Positions 37,321 to 48,582 of a DNA stretch of 64,000 nucleotides are shown in pieces. Position numbers and translations under genes: made by a program. How positions within the stretch are numbered: position 1 is the stretch's first letter; each line of letters opens with the position of its first letter. The notes beneath the pieces were generated by a model. It was not told the DNA's origin. It saw only the letters and a program-made list of their open reading frames with translations, and ran no database searches. The stretch comes from Nageia nagi (lineage: Eukaryota; Pinophyta): positions 26,102,001-26,166,000 of the forward strand of contig JBITNC010000001.1 of assembly GCA_050084985.1 (NCBI GenBank), in the 5' to 3' direction.

Positions 37321-37834
37321 TGTTGGAATGTATAATGCATTATTGTAAAGGTTTTGTAATAATATTCTATGTAACTTTACTAATACATAAGGGTATCATT
37401 TGATACCTTAAGTATTTAAGTGAATATGATAATGTAACTTATCCTACACTCCATTTCATGAGCATGCCCCTTGGGTAAAAGGGAGTTGCATGTCATGCCT
37501 TTGTACATTGGGTAAAAGGGTGATCCAAAGAGGGATTTTGGCCTATAAATAGAAGGCTCCCTCTTTGTTATCACACACCAATTTGTGGAGTAAAGTTATG
37601 CTATAGGATAGTGTTTAGGAGATGAGATTAGGAGTTTTGTAAGAGAGTTTTGTAAGAGTTCATATTTGTGAATGAAGTGAGATCTAGTTAGTGGATGCAA
37701 TCCTAGTTGGAGGAACCACTTATATCTTAAGTTATCTTTGTGAGATTGCTTTGTGAGTTTGTTAGATGTGACTTGTGAAATTTCATGTGATCTTGGAAGT
37801 TTAGGATTGTATTTGTTATAGTTCAATCCCTTCA
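37321..37834 (+). repeat. Solo LTR (same family as element E) inserted in the LINE
   Basis: A 514-bp LTR from TGTTGGAATG to CCCTTCA, flanked on both sides by AAAAT (37316-37320 and 37835-37839), a clean 5-bp target duplication. It is about 80-90 percent similar by eye to the LTR at 56070-56570, sharing long stretches such as GATACCTTAAGTATTTAAGTG. A TATA box, CCTATAAATAGAAGG, lies at 37542-37556. No internal sequence remains, so it arose by recombination between two LTRs. Confidence 0.92.
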
Positions 37835-38570
37835 AAAATGACTTACAATACCAATTTTAGCAATGCTACTCTATCCCTAAAACTTAACCACATACAAGTT
37901 CAATGTGAGATTTTTGAGTGGATTTTATCTTTTGTTGTTGTTCAATATTTTGTTTCAAGTTCCTTATCTATTAAAGGAATGCCCAAGTATTGTAAAGTAG
38001 GAAATTCTCTAAGAATATGAGAATTTGTGAAATCTATAATCTTAATCTTTTTGTCACATTGTAAATAACAACTTTTGATTTTGCTTTATTTAGTAATTAT
38101 CTTGTAACTATAATGTAACCATCCAACACTCCTCAATATTGGTTGTTTCTCTTATTTAAGCCTCACCCCATATTATTGGATCATTTATAAACTAGATATG
38201 CATGAGATTTATGTTTATGTTTATTCCTACTACTACAATGGTGTTATTTAATGTTTTTTTTTATATATAAAACATTCCCAAGCCCTTTCTAAATATGATG
38301 AACAAGTATGGTGAGTGTGGATCCCCTTATTTGATACCTTTAGGGGATTTGAATAATTTTAAAGGTATACCATTAATGAATACTAAAACATATATTGAAG
38401 AAATACACTCCATGACCAAATTTTTCCATTCTTATCTATAACCAAATTTATCCATTCTTCTTTATAATCAATTTTTTTTTTTAAATTTGGAGTAAAAATT
38501 TACAACGTAATTTATCATAAGTATTGGATAAATCATTAATTAGGAATTATTGATCAGTATAATGTAACCT
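37835..38570 (-). pseudogene. LINE reverse transcriptase remnant
   Basis: On the minus strand, 38430-38280 reads WKNLVMECISSIYVLVFIN, then GIPLKLFKSPKGIK, a stop, and GDPHSPYLF. These match the non-LTR RT runs GxPxxxFxxxxGLRQGDPLSPxLF. The next part of the palm, with the FADD box, is not legible. Frameshifts and stops are frequent. It forms one LINE with 35870-37320. Confidence 0.78.
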
Positions 38571-40502
38571 CAAGGGTTTGGTATGGTCATGTTTTGCATT
38601 TCCCATGATAGTAGGGTCCTTGAAAGAGCAAAGAGTGGTAGGATAGTGTGCTCGTTGGGGTTTTTTTGCTCAATCTTCGAGTTATAGGATTGTTTCTATC
38701 TATGGTAAAGGTTAAAAGTAACTAGAAAGAGATAAAAATACAGGAGTAATAGGAAATATATGAACACATTAAACAAAGAAAGAAAATGAACACTAACTAG
38801 CCTAGGCATTGCGACCTAGGAAACAATCCATAATCAAGAATAAGAATATAAGACTATCTTATTCTTAGGGTCTCGTAATCATAATACATAGCCATAACTT
38901 ATGACAATACTTCATGCATTACATTTATACACACATGAAAAAAAAAACCATAAACTATGAAGGGAAAAGAATCATTGCATTGTATTATCACACATGAAAG
39001 CATTTTATACTCTAGGCAAATTTGCTAGAATGTTTAACCTTTTGCACCTCTAATAGTCCACCACTTATATGTTCATATTTATAATTGGGTGGTTGTACAC
39101 CATTATTACACTTAATTACTCTATTGAATAAAAATATCCTAAATAAATATTTAAAAATGTACAATTTATAATTACAACTATGCTATATTGCAAAATGATT
39201 AAGTATAATCAATGCTAAAGTTTGGAAGTTTATTATCTCTAAACTGCTATACTTGCTAGGCATAATCCCTCTAATCTATAATTGAATGCACCATGTTGCA
39301 ATTTTAGCTGATCATGATGGTATGGTAAATTATATTGATTGGTACAATTTATTTCTATTCTCTATCAACAACCATCTAACTCTCTACAACCATTATAATG
39401 ATTACTGTAGCTATGGGTTGCATGGAATAGTGAGGGAAATGAAGGGTGTATCATTGATATCCAAGGAAGAACTAATACTTTCATGTATAAATGAGTCATG
39501 GTTGATACATAAATAGATCTCCAAAGATCAAACACTCATGATTAAGTGGACCTAGAAGTTCTCCTTAACTCATTATTCCTATTTCAGTATAGCAAGCTCT
39601 ATTTGCTTTTGGTGAGGTTTCTTAATGGCAGAGACTTTCCTTAACACCCATTAATTTTTGGTAAAATGTTTAAATTCATCACTTAAAATTGATGAGCTTT
39701 GTAAGATGAAATTTCTAAAATATATCTTGTTGAAATTTCCTCTAAGTATCTCCCACTGATAATCATCTTAGCACTCGCTAATTTTAAATAAAAAGTATGA
39801 TGTCATCACTCAAAATTAGCAAGCTCTAGAGGATGCACTTTATAAAATATCTCCTTCTAATTTTTTGATGTACTATAGAACTTTTTCTTTGGAAATCCAT
39901 AGGATTTATAATATTACTTATTAGTAATTTTTTCTTGATAGAGACTCATATTTACAATACTTCCTGAAAAGACCTAGATTTCTATAAAGCTCGGGTCAAA
40001 CTTACAAATTTAATTTCCTTACATGTTATAGTATTTCCTAGATATACTACATCACTTCTTGGATATGACTTTGACATATTAATAGTGCCTTATGATCTCA
40101 AAAATATGTACAATTATCAAAGAATACTTGATTAAGCTTTGACCAACCTTCGAGACTTATTTTCATGATAACACCCACTTTTGAATAAGACAACAGTCAA
40201 GTTACCAAACAAACAACTTAAGACCTATATACATACACAACACCCAGACTATTGATAGCAACCAGACCATTGACTCAAGCAAATTTTGAAAAAATTGACT
40301 AAGTACAAATAATAAAGATCACTTTCAATATTTACAAAAACATGAAAAGGAAGCAAGAAACATGAATTAGGAATGGGTTTATTTGAAAGGGATGGAAGAA
40401 TAAAGAATGATAAAATGTTACCCTATCTTAAGAGTGTGATTTTGAAAGAATAACAATTATCTGGTGGTTCTCAAGGTCTTAGCCTACTTGAGAATCAAAA
40501 TT
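38571..40502. other. Unassigned region between LINE and ORF X
   Basis: Nearly 2 kb without a recognisable domain. The open frame at 39286-39516 (plus strand) has no family resemblance. Near 39640-39870 a unit of about 130 bp seems duplicated: TCATCACTTAAAATTGATGAGCT near 39677 and TCATCACTCAAAATTAGCAAGCT near 39805. The left end of the stretch may include 5' LINE sequence, and the right end may be the 3' flank of ORF X. Confidence 0.35.
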
Positions 40503-42165
40503 TTACTTGTTGCTCCCACTTGCATGCTTGGATGAATCTTTTGTAGGGGTTTCAGGTGGTGGAATTAGTTCTATAGGGAGCAAAGACTAGATTTTCTTAT
40601 ACAAATATTTCAAGTCTTGATAGTCTATTTGTGAAAAAATAGGGCATGCTTGGAGTTTGACTATATTTGCTTTGAAATCTATTAGTACACTTTCCAATCT
40701 TCTAGCATATAGAAACCTTGACATTGCCTCTTAAGCTAGGTCCTTTATTTCCTACAGATATGAGATTTGTTTCTTAGAGAAAGATTGTTCCAAAAATTGT
40801 ATGGTATTTACCACTCATCGATTGGCACTACCCTGTACATCTTGTTCCTCCCATAATTTGGAAGACTTCAATTCAATTAAAGAATGAAAGAATTTATTAA
40901 TAGAAATAATTTCTATCTTCAATTGGTGTTTTTGAATATCTACACCAAACATTAGATCCTATAACTCGCAGATATCCTAGGTTATCCTCAAAATTATTTG
41001 CCTTGGCCTTAGAGTGATGGTAGCTAAATATTTTTCTATCAAGGGCTTCAACCAATTCTATATTCCTTCAATTAATAATTTGGGCACACTTAGGGCCAAT
41101 TTATGTAGAGTATTCTAGGTGATGTACTGTGGGAGAGCTTGCTCTATTTGATTATTCAATAAATACAAATATGATAAACTTACTAGTCTTTCTCTTATTT
41201 GTTCAACCAAATTTTTTTTGAAGTTTTTAATAATCTATAGCAATTTTATCTTATCATAATTAAACAATTTATTTACTACTATTACCTTTTCCAACTCCTC
41301 TTCAATCTATTGAGCTTTTTAATTATCAATCATGATGGCTTGAGCTTTCATATCTTCCATTATTTCTATACACTTTCAAGCTCAACCTTACTTTGTTCCA
41401 GACTCTTCTCAAACTTGAACTTATACTTATCTAGATTCCTTATTAATTTCTTATTCTAGTTCTGCAACCTAGCTATTATTTAATCCTTTTGGGAGCAATC
41501 CTTTTTGTATTGATCTATCTTTTTATTTATTTTGTCAATCTTATTCTCCATGGATTGGAGGCTTTTTCTAGCCTTCATGGAAGTATTTACAAGGATTCTA
41601 GATTGATCTATAGCTAGAGCACTTTGCATATTTACATTTACTACAATCATGGGGGTAGTATCCAGCTACCCTTATTTAAAAGGCCTCTAGATAATTTTGA
41701 TATCTTCCATTTCAATTACTTTACTCAAAATTATAGACTGTTGCTATAGGAGCATAGGAGGTTTATTTACAAATGTCACCCAATCAATGGGTTCTACTAT
41801 CTAAGTTAAAAAAATAATTTTTATTTCCTCTTATAAGGTTGTGGAAAGAGAAATTAAAAAATATGAGAGTTCACCTTTTCTTGAAGTAGATGTTAGAGTG
41901 TGTTGTACGAGCTCTTTTGGTGCTTTCTCCTCTTATTCTTCAAAAGGGTTCTTTTCTTCAAGTGTCTTATCCTCTAGGTTGAAGTCTTTATTTTTCTTTG
42001 GATCTTTATCATCATTGTCATATTCATCTCCACCTACTTCACCTCTAACTTTTATGGTACCACCTATGTTGATTACATTTTTTACCTCCTTGTTGCACCT
42101 CATCCCCCATTTCATCCTATGCTTCTTGATATCCTACAATGTTGATGTTTTGAGGCATTTATGTT
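40503..42165 (-). pseudogene. ORF X, 3' part: acidic and coiled-coil segment
   Basis: The minus strand from 42165 down to a stop at 40505-40503 reads as a long but broken protein-like sequence of unknown family. The first open part (about 42115-41933) is highly acidic (RGEVGGDEYDNDDKDPKKN). Near 41610-41400 there is a heptad-like, charged stretch (SMENKIDKINKKIDQYKKD, then LIRNLDKYKFKFEKSLEQSK) that would form a coiled coil. A helical-looking region follows (IRERLVSLSYLYLLNNQIEQ near 41200). It ends PPPETPTKDSSKHASGSNK. Occasional stops interrupt it. The plus-strand frame over 41841-42176 is its shadow. It is separated from the 5' part by element G. Confidence 0.5.
42161..42165. other. Left target-site duplicate of element G (ATGTT)
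   Basis: ATGTT directly precedes the left LTR and is repeated at 54080-54084 directly after the right LTR. Confidence 0.9.
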
Positions 42166-43014
42166 TGTTGCAATGAAAATTGAGCTGGAATATAAAATAA
42201 CATAAAATAAAATTATTCTTCAATCTTCATTGAACCTCAAATTATATAACATAGATAGACATGTTGTAATTGCAAAATGATATTCAATCTCAGTTCAAAC
42301 TACAATTTGCCCTTAGAAGGGACTTTTACAAATGCTATGTGCCAAAATAAAGAGTATTAAATCTTCATTATTTTTGAGTTGCTTGCTTCTTCCCTTGGTA
42401 TGAGCAACCTGTAAATCCTACACACATGCAAAAGATAATAACATCAAAGCATCTATGTATGACAAGTATTAAAATGAAACTAGCATAAAATAATAAAATG
42501 TATAAGCTCACAAGATTTTGGCAGCATTACCCTACTTCAAAAATGGGTTCAATTCCTCTCTTATTTGCTTTGTATTAGCTTATATTTATAGATTTTGGAT
42601 GGGATGTTTCAAGGCTAGTAAGAGGAAGTGAATAGCCACCGTAGGTCATAACTGACCCCCTCTATCCACCTCATCTTGGAGAAATGAAGTGTTCCAACTT
42701 CCTTTTGCTGTTTTGGCTTCTATTCAGCTATTACAGAGTCACCGATGTTTGGAATACGAACACCGGCGACTGGCTCAAAACACCGGCGTTTCAAGGCGAA
42801 CGCCGGCGATTGGTTAGCAGTTTTTATAACAATATTGAAAAGACTGCCAAATAGTCAATTTTTACTAAAAAGGGGTCATGTGACCACTCGTTTTGTATGT
42901 ACTCAATGAGAGCTATCCAATAATGGAGTTTTCAGGCTTATTTGAGGCTTGTATAAATATTTATGATTAGTTTAATGTTTACTAGTTAAAGAGGGACATT
43001 TTTAGGTGTCTACA
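42166..43014 (-). repeat. Left (3') LTR of element G
   Basis: 849 bp, from TGTTGCAATG to GGTGTCTACA on the plus strand. It has the same length as the right LTR, from which it differs at roughly 30 positions by eye, nearly all transitions, often at CpG or TpG. On the coding strand it starts TGTAGACACCTAAAA. Confidence 0.96.
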
Positions 43015-43028
43015 TTTTGCCCCTTTTT
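43015..43028 (-). other. Polypurine tract of element G
   Basis: The coding (minus) strand reads AAAAAGGGGCAAAA immediately before the 3' LTR. The same tract, slightly changed, adjoins the 3' LTR of element A at 15207-15220. Confidence 0.85.
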
Positions 43029-46000
43029 GAAATTATCAACCGAAAATATGTGGTTGATGATTTCAAAAATATAAAATGAGAAGCATTGTTGCTTGATTGT
43101 GATACAAGTTTTGACTCAATTTCTTAAATGAATCAAAATTTTGATTTATCAAATTATGATAAAATGTGTTTTCATTTTACATTTGATGTAGTTTTGAAAA
43201 CAAATTTGAATATACTTCAAAAGTGACTATTTTCAGTATGACAATGTGTTGAGCTTGTGTGACAGTTGCATGACATTTCTATAATGTCGTTTTGCATGTC
43301 TAAGCACACATGTACCGTATAAGTCCTCCTTTAGTATATGGGTTTGGATGGTGTTGTCCTTTGTCCCGACAACGGGGTTTCAAGGTGATCTCCTGTAACA
43401 ATGATACATCACATTTTATCTCCTTTGATATTTGTAAATGTTAATGATATTTTTAAGAAATATCATCAAAATCTTTTTCGTATAAAGCTTAAGATCTTTT
43501 AGTAGGATATAATTATAGCTTCTCTAAATCAAAACTTGTTATTTATACATATTTCATCATCCAATGTTGTCATGAGGATAGCCCTTGCCATGGCTGAATA
43601 TGATTTTTTAACTTTTGCAATTGATACATTTTGAAAATGATATTGTAATACATCAAAACTACACTTGTGTCCATCTCCATACTGTGTGCTGTTTATGGTG
43701 GTTGCGTGACAAGACTCTAGTTTATCCCCGCATGCCGAAGCGAGTATGTGATAGGAAGCTTGTTTTGTATATGCAAGTCATCTTCCATTTTTCTCTGCTT
43801 TTGACCCAGCAGAATGGGTTTCGTGATGATCTTTTGCATAAGTCTTTTAGAATCATATGAGCATAAATATCTTATTTTAGGTTATAGGCAATCCTAATTA
43901 CCTTAACCGTGAGTAGACATATAACTTTCAATTTTCTAATTAACAATGTTTTGAGTACATTTTAAGAGAGAAGTAGCCATGGTCTTACTAAGTGATCATG
44001 AGCTTACTATGTGATTGTAGTGCTTTTCTTAGCATTATGGCCCCTTTTGAACTGACTAATGATGTCAATGACGATGATGTTAGATTATTCAAAAAACTAA
44101 TACATATTAGTTAGTGAACAAATAAGATGAATGTACAAATGATTCCAACCTTATTGTTTCAATCATTTATAGGTGAACATAAGGTTTGATTTTAGGTCAT
44201 GGGAAGTTGTATTTATCCCAATTATCCAAGTATGATTTCTTGAGCTTTGCAATTGAAGTATTTTGAACACATGTTGGTTGTGCACCAAATAGGTACTAAA
44301 GGCTTGTTCCCATATATCATTACATGGGTGTCTTGTGTTTATCCCAAGGAATGTATGGAGCCGAGTCAAATATATGACATGAAGTGCCCTTTGTGTGCAC
44401 TAATTTGAATTTTGATTATTATGTTATTCTCTAAAAAGGTAGGTTTTACAAAATCATTGGAATCATGTTTTTTGATGACTAAGGTTTTCTTGAATACATA
44501 TAACAATGAGTGATGACTAAACATGCATAACATGACATATGATTTGAAATAAGAAGTTCATAATTCATTGTAAGATCATAAACAATAAATGGTGTTTTTC
44601 CTATCAAGGATTCATGATGAAATTATTTATGATCGAGTTTGCATGTTTATTGCATGATGTGGTGAGCAAACATAGTCATGTATCTTAAGAAGATACAAGC
44701 AAACTAATATGTTATCATTGTTGACTTATACAAATACCACTAGACTCATAAGTAGATGATAATATACTTGAGGTTGGTAAGTGGTTAAGTCAAGATTCAT
44801 ACACTTGAGTTTATCAACTTATGTATGAATATTTTAAATCTTGATTTTGTTGGTTGATGGTAGAGGCAAATGATTTGCTTTGGGTCATGGACAATCATAG
44901 TTGCCCCAAATTATGATCAAACATAAACTTTTTGAATTTTCGCAATCAAAGTATTTTGAAAATAAGTTCTACATTTTACTAAGTACTCATGCTTGTCTAC
45001 AACATGCTATTTTATGGAACATTATATTCCATAGGCTCTATGCCATTAGCATGTATGTGACATGGAGTCCTTTCAAAGTAGATAACATTTTAATGTTTGA
45101 TAATTCTGCTATTTGCCCCAACAGAATGGGTTTCATGATCATTTCTTGCGAAAATCATTAGAAATATGTTTTTCCATGATTGAGGTTTTTTGTTGAACAT
45201 GACTTGAAAACAAGACAAATGCATTCTACCTCATTTATTGATATGATGATACAAACTCAAGTTTACTACAAGGGTCAACATAATGATAGATGATTGTATT
45301 ATGTATTTTATTATTTATTCTTAAGACATTTAAAAGCATGATTATTAGACTTTAATCATGAACATACTTTGATGTGCCACACATTGATGGTGTATCTCAA
45401 GATTGAATAAGTGTTTCGATTATTGTTATCAGTTTTATTATTATTTCAATCATCGATGTTGATTTGGATATTATTAAATGTTTTTAAATTTAAGGATAAT
45501 GATTTGAAAAATTGTAGTATTAGATTGTATCATTTATCAAGCTTGGCTACTAATACTTTTTATTTTATGATAACATGTGCAAAGGATATGGAACAAGGTG
45601 TAGCACACATTCCATTTATGGGTAGATGATAATGAATGGAAAGGGAATAAGAATATCGACTTCCAATTCAAAGGGAAGAGCAATTTCTTACTCTCGATCC
45701 CAAGGAATGATGAAAGCTTTTTAACGATGTTCTAAGGGGTTGAAATGGATGGGATATGATAAGAAAAGAACATTGACTTCCAATTCAATGGGGAGAACAA
45801 TTTCTTATTCTCGATCCCAAAAAATAATGGAAGCTATAAAATTTAACAATGTTCTAGGGTTGACTTTCATCAATCTACTAAGGGTAGTATCTTGCTTAAA
45901 CTTGTAGATAAGAATAGAAGCAAAAAGGTTTTAACAACAACAATGTTGACTCCCATATTAATGGGGAGAGCAATTACTCGCTCTTTTTCTCAAATAATAT

Positions 46001-47340
46001 GGAAGCACCTCCAATTTAATAATCAGTAAAGATGGATTAGAAAATATATGGATGTTGGATAATAAAATATGAAAGTTGGTATAGTATAACATGTATGGGG
46101 TGGTGGTGGATGTTAATATGAAAATAGTATAACAAATGAATAGACATAGGATGTATTGAGTATTTAGAGAGATAAACTAATCAACTCATCAAGGCATTGA
46201 TAAACATAAGTGTAATATTAATTACTATGTAATAATAAATAGTATGGGATGGAGGCATGGGATGATGAAGAAATGTAATGATCATAATATTCAAGTTGAC
46301 CATATTAACCAATCACCATTAGATTTTTCCTTCTTTAGATGATATAAAACAAAGTCATGATGTTTTCAAAATTATCATAGACTCATGTGTGTGCAATGAT
46401 ATTTATTTCCATCTCTAGACAATCTCAAACTAAATGTCACAAGAGCATAAAATATATAAGCTAGTTCATCCATATGAAACGTATAGAGGTCCATAGGAAA
46501 GAAGTTCGCTAGCCAATATGGAAATGTCGCCACTCGTAAGGTATGCCCCATTGCCAGACAGGCGTCCATAGCCCCGATGAGGATTAACCCCTCGATCCCG
46601 CTACAACCTTGCTCTACTGGCAATCAGGCGTCCATAGCCCCGATAGAGGATATTGTAATCACCCAAGAATCATTGATATGATGTAATAATTTTTTTTTTT
46701 TTTATCATATCTTTTCAACTCTTTTTTTTTTGTCATCTCTTTTCACCTCTTTTTTTTTTTTTATAAAACTATCAAATGATTCTTGGGTTCGAGATGAAGC
46801 GAATAATAGGATGAACATGTAATACTTTCGCTAGAAATCATGCTCTTATAACACCTCATTCTTGACTATTTTAAGATTATTTAAATGTGAAGATGTGTAT
46901 GAGTCCGTAATAACCTTAAGTGTATCATAGTCATGTTTGTTTATCATCCAAAGTTTCAAGATTTCATGATGAAGGTTGGTAAAGTCAATAAGAATATTAA
47001 TTTCATAAACTATCTCTTTTACAATAAGTATTAAACATATTTGTATAATGGTATGGAAGTGATCATGGATAATGTATAGTATATATGTCTTGATGAATTG
47101 TTAGAATATAATCTAATACTCAAATATTCCAACATAATGGGGGATGAATATAAGGTGGAAAAAGGGAATACATGGAAATACAATAAACATATTATAACCT
47201 GTTTTAAAATCAGATATGATCATTTTAGTTTTTAATCATATTTTGATGTTTGTGTGATTTCTAAATCATGTTTTGATGATAATTTTTTTTTTTTTGATGG
47301 GCAGCAACTGCCCCAATGTGATCTATGTATAACATGAGGA
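43029..47340 (-). other. Long non-coding 3' region of element G with repeated modules
   Basis: This is where RT, RNase H and integrase would lie in an autonomous element, but no such motif is visible on either strand. It contains repeated modules instead. A unit with TTTTGCAATTGAxxxATTTTGAA occurs near 43612, 44255 and 44937 at 640-690 bp spacing, each followed some 200 bp later by a phrase like CAGAATGGGTTTCxTGATxAT (43810 and 45121). A second unit (TTGACTTCCAATTCAATGGGGAGA-type, then CTCGATCCCAA) occurs three times between 45655 and 46010. AGGCGTCCATAGCCCCGAT occurs twice, at about 46560 and 46627. Poly-T tracts fill 46690-46765. Short frames here are not supported as genes. Confidence 0.75.
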
Positions 47341-47854
47341 GATCAAAAGTAAGATGGGGGATGACTGCCCCAATGTGAACGATGTGAAGGAGATGGAATA
47401 TCCTTATGCAAATAACACAATTCATCATTGTTTAATTGTGTGGAATGTATGTATGTATTTTGTAGATGATGTAAATTGTTATCTATCAATAAAGGTATAT
47501 CTACTTCAAACCATCTATCATCCATCAAATCATGAAGGACATAATTTAATTGGTGGCAATGTTTAGTATTATGCCCCAATTGATGATGATAAACATGATG
47601 TCCATAATTATTGTATTTTATTGACTTAGGCTTTAGATTTCTTTCATTATATGATATACCACCCTCTTAGGTTGTTTCGATGATTGCATTACATCATTGT
47701 AATCATCTTTGGATTTTAATTTCCATATCATATCTTTATGATTATGCCCTTGCCTAGCAAACGTGGATGATGATTTACCTTTTGACTTTTGCATAGGAGG
47801 TTTCGTTTTCGATGATTTTGTAATATTATAATGTGAGTATGGATTTTCATCTCT
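47341..47854 (-). pseudogene. Region downstream of the element G protease
   Basis: The minus-strand frame continues beyond the protease stop with broken protein-like sequence, including an open stretch at 47579-47343 (HQLNYVLHDLMDDRWFEVD and repeated His-rich segments). No known domain is recognised. It may be the remnant of the protein segment between protease and RT, ending where pol has been lost. Confidence 0.4.
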
Positions 47855-48580
47855 TCATACACAATGGAGTACTCCCTCATGAATGTATTTTAGACAACCA
47901 TGAAATGTAGATGGGACACATTCCATTTCTTGAATCCATGGTCTACCTAAAAGAATATTATATTGTTCGATGTTTCCTTCGATGATATATAATGATGTTT
48001 GTATCATCTTACATCCAATGGTGATGGGGAACACTATTGATCCTATTGTTGAACATAAGGCATTATTAAATGCTTTTATTTGTAATGATGGTAAAGAAAT
48101 ATGAGAGAAAGGAAGATTCAATTTGTGATATGCTGATGTAGATATGATATTGACATCTGACCCTTCATCTATTAATATTCTCTTAACAATTTTACCATTT
48201 ACTTTACCGATGACATGGAGAGGTGGATCTAACCCTTGAGGTCCCTTGTTTGATTGTCTCTCATGGTCATAAAAAGAAATTATAGGCTGATGTATCAATG
48301 GAGGAACTTGCATTTTGGATTTTTGATTACATGATATATCAATTTGTTTTTCTTGTATATTTTGTATTCCAATATCAACTCCAACTATTCCTATAATAGG
48401 TTGATTACTTGGATTCCAGGTGTGTATCACTTGACTATAATTAGGTACAATAGATACTGTATTTACTTGGCATGAAGGAAGAGAGTCTTGATGATTTTTT
48501 AAATTTTGATCTGAAATAGAAGTGTGGTCTTCAACTTCCAAGTTATTATCTTTGATTGAATTTTGCGTTCTATTTCTCAA
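47855..48580 (-). CDS. Aspartic protease domain of element G (end of Gag-protease polyprotein)
   Basis: A 241-codon open stretch on the minus strand that continues Gag after a frameshift. Its first residues overlap the end of the zinc knuckle (RNRTQNSIKDNN). The protease core is GKVNGKIVKRILIDEGSDV (about 48195-48140), with the putative catalytic Asp in IDEGS, followed by IISTSAYHKL. The C-terminal half has YNILLGRPWIQEMECV and ends FHGCLKYIHEGVLHCV. It closely matches the protease of element A in order and motifs. The enzyme would cut the element's polyprotein inside virus-like particles; retroviral-type proteases act as dimers. No start codon context is implied, since it is translated as part of the polyprotein. 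A stop follows at 47857-47855. Confidence 0.8.
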   Translation of the reverse strand: MRNRTQNSIKDNNLEVEDHTSISDQNLKNHQDSLPSCQVNTVSIVPNYSQVIHTWNPSNQPIIGIVGVDIGIQNIQEKQIDISCNQKSKMQVPPLIHQPIISFYDHERQSNKGPQGLDPPLHVIGKVNGKIVKRILIDEGSDVNIISTSAYHKLNLPFSHISLPSLQIKAFNNALCSTIGSIVFPITIGCKMIQTSLYIIEGNIEQYNILLGRPWIQEMECVPSTFHGCLKYIHEGVLHCV

Positions 48581-48582
48581 TG

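Noticed and set aside
41841-42176. 111-codon plus-strand frame rich in Ser and Phe
   Set aside because: It is the complement of the acidic, coiled-coil part of ORF X and crosses the LTR junction of element G at 42166.
46375-46623. 82-codon minus-strand frame that might be a pol remnant of element G
   Set aside because: No RT, RNase H or integrase motif is present, and it overlaps the AGGCGTCCATAGCCCCGAT duplication.
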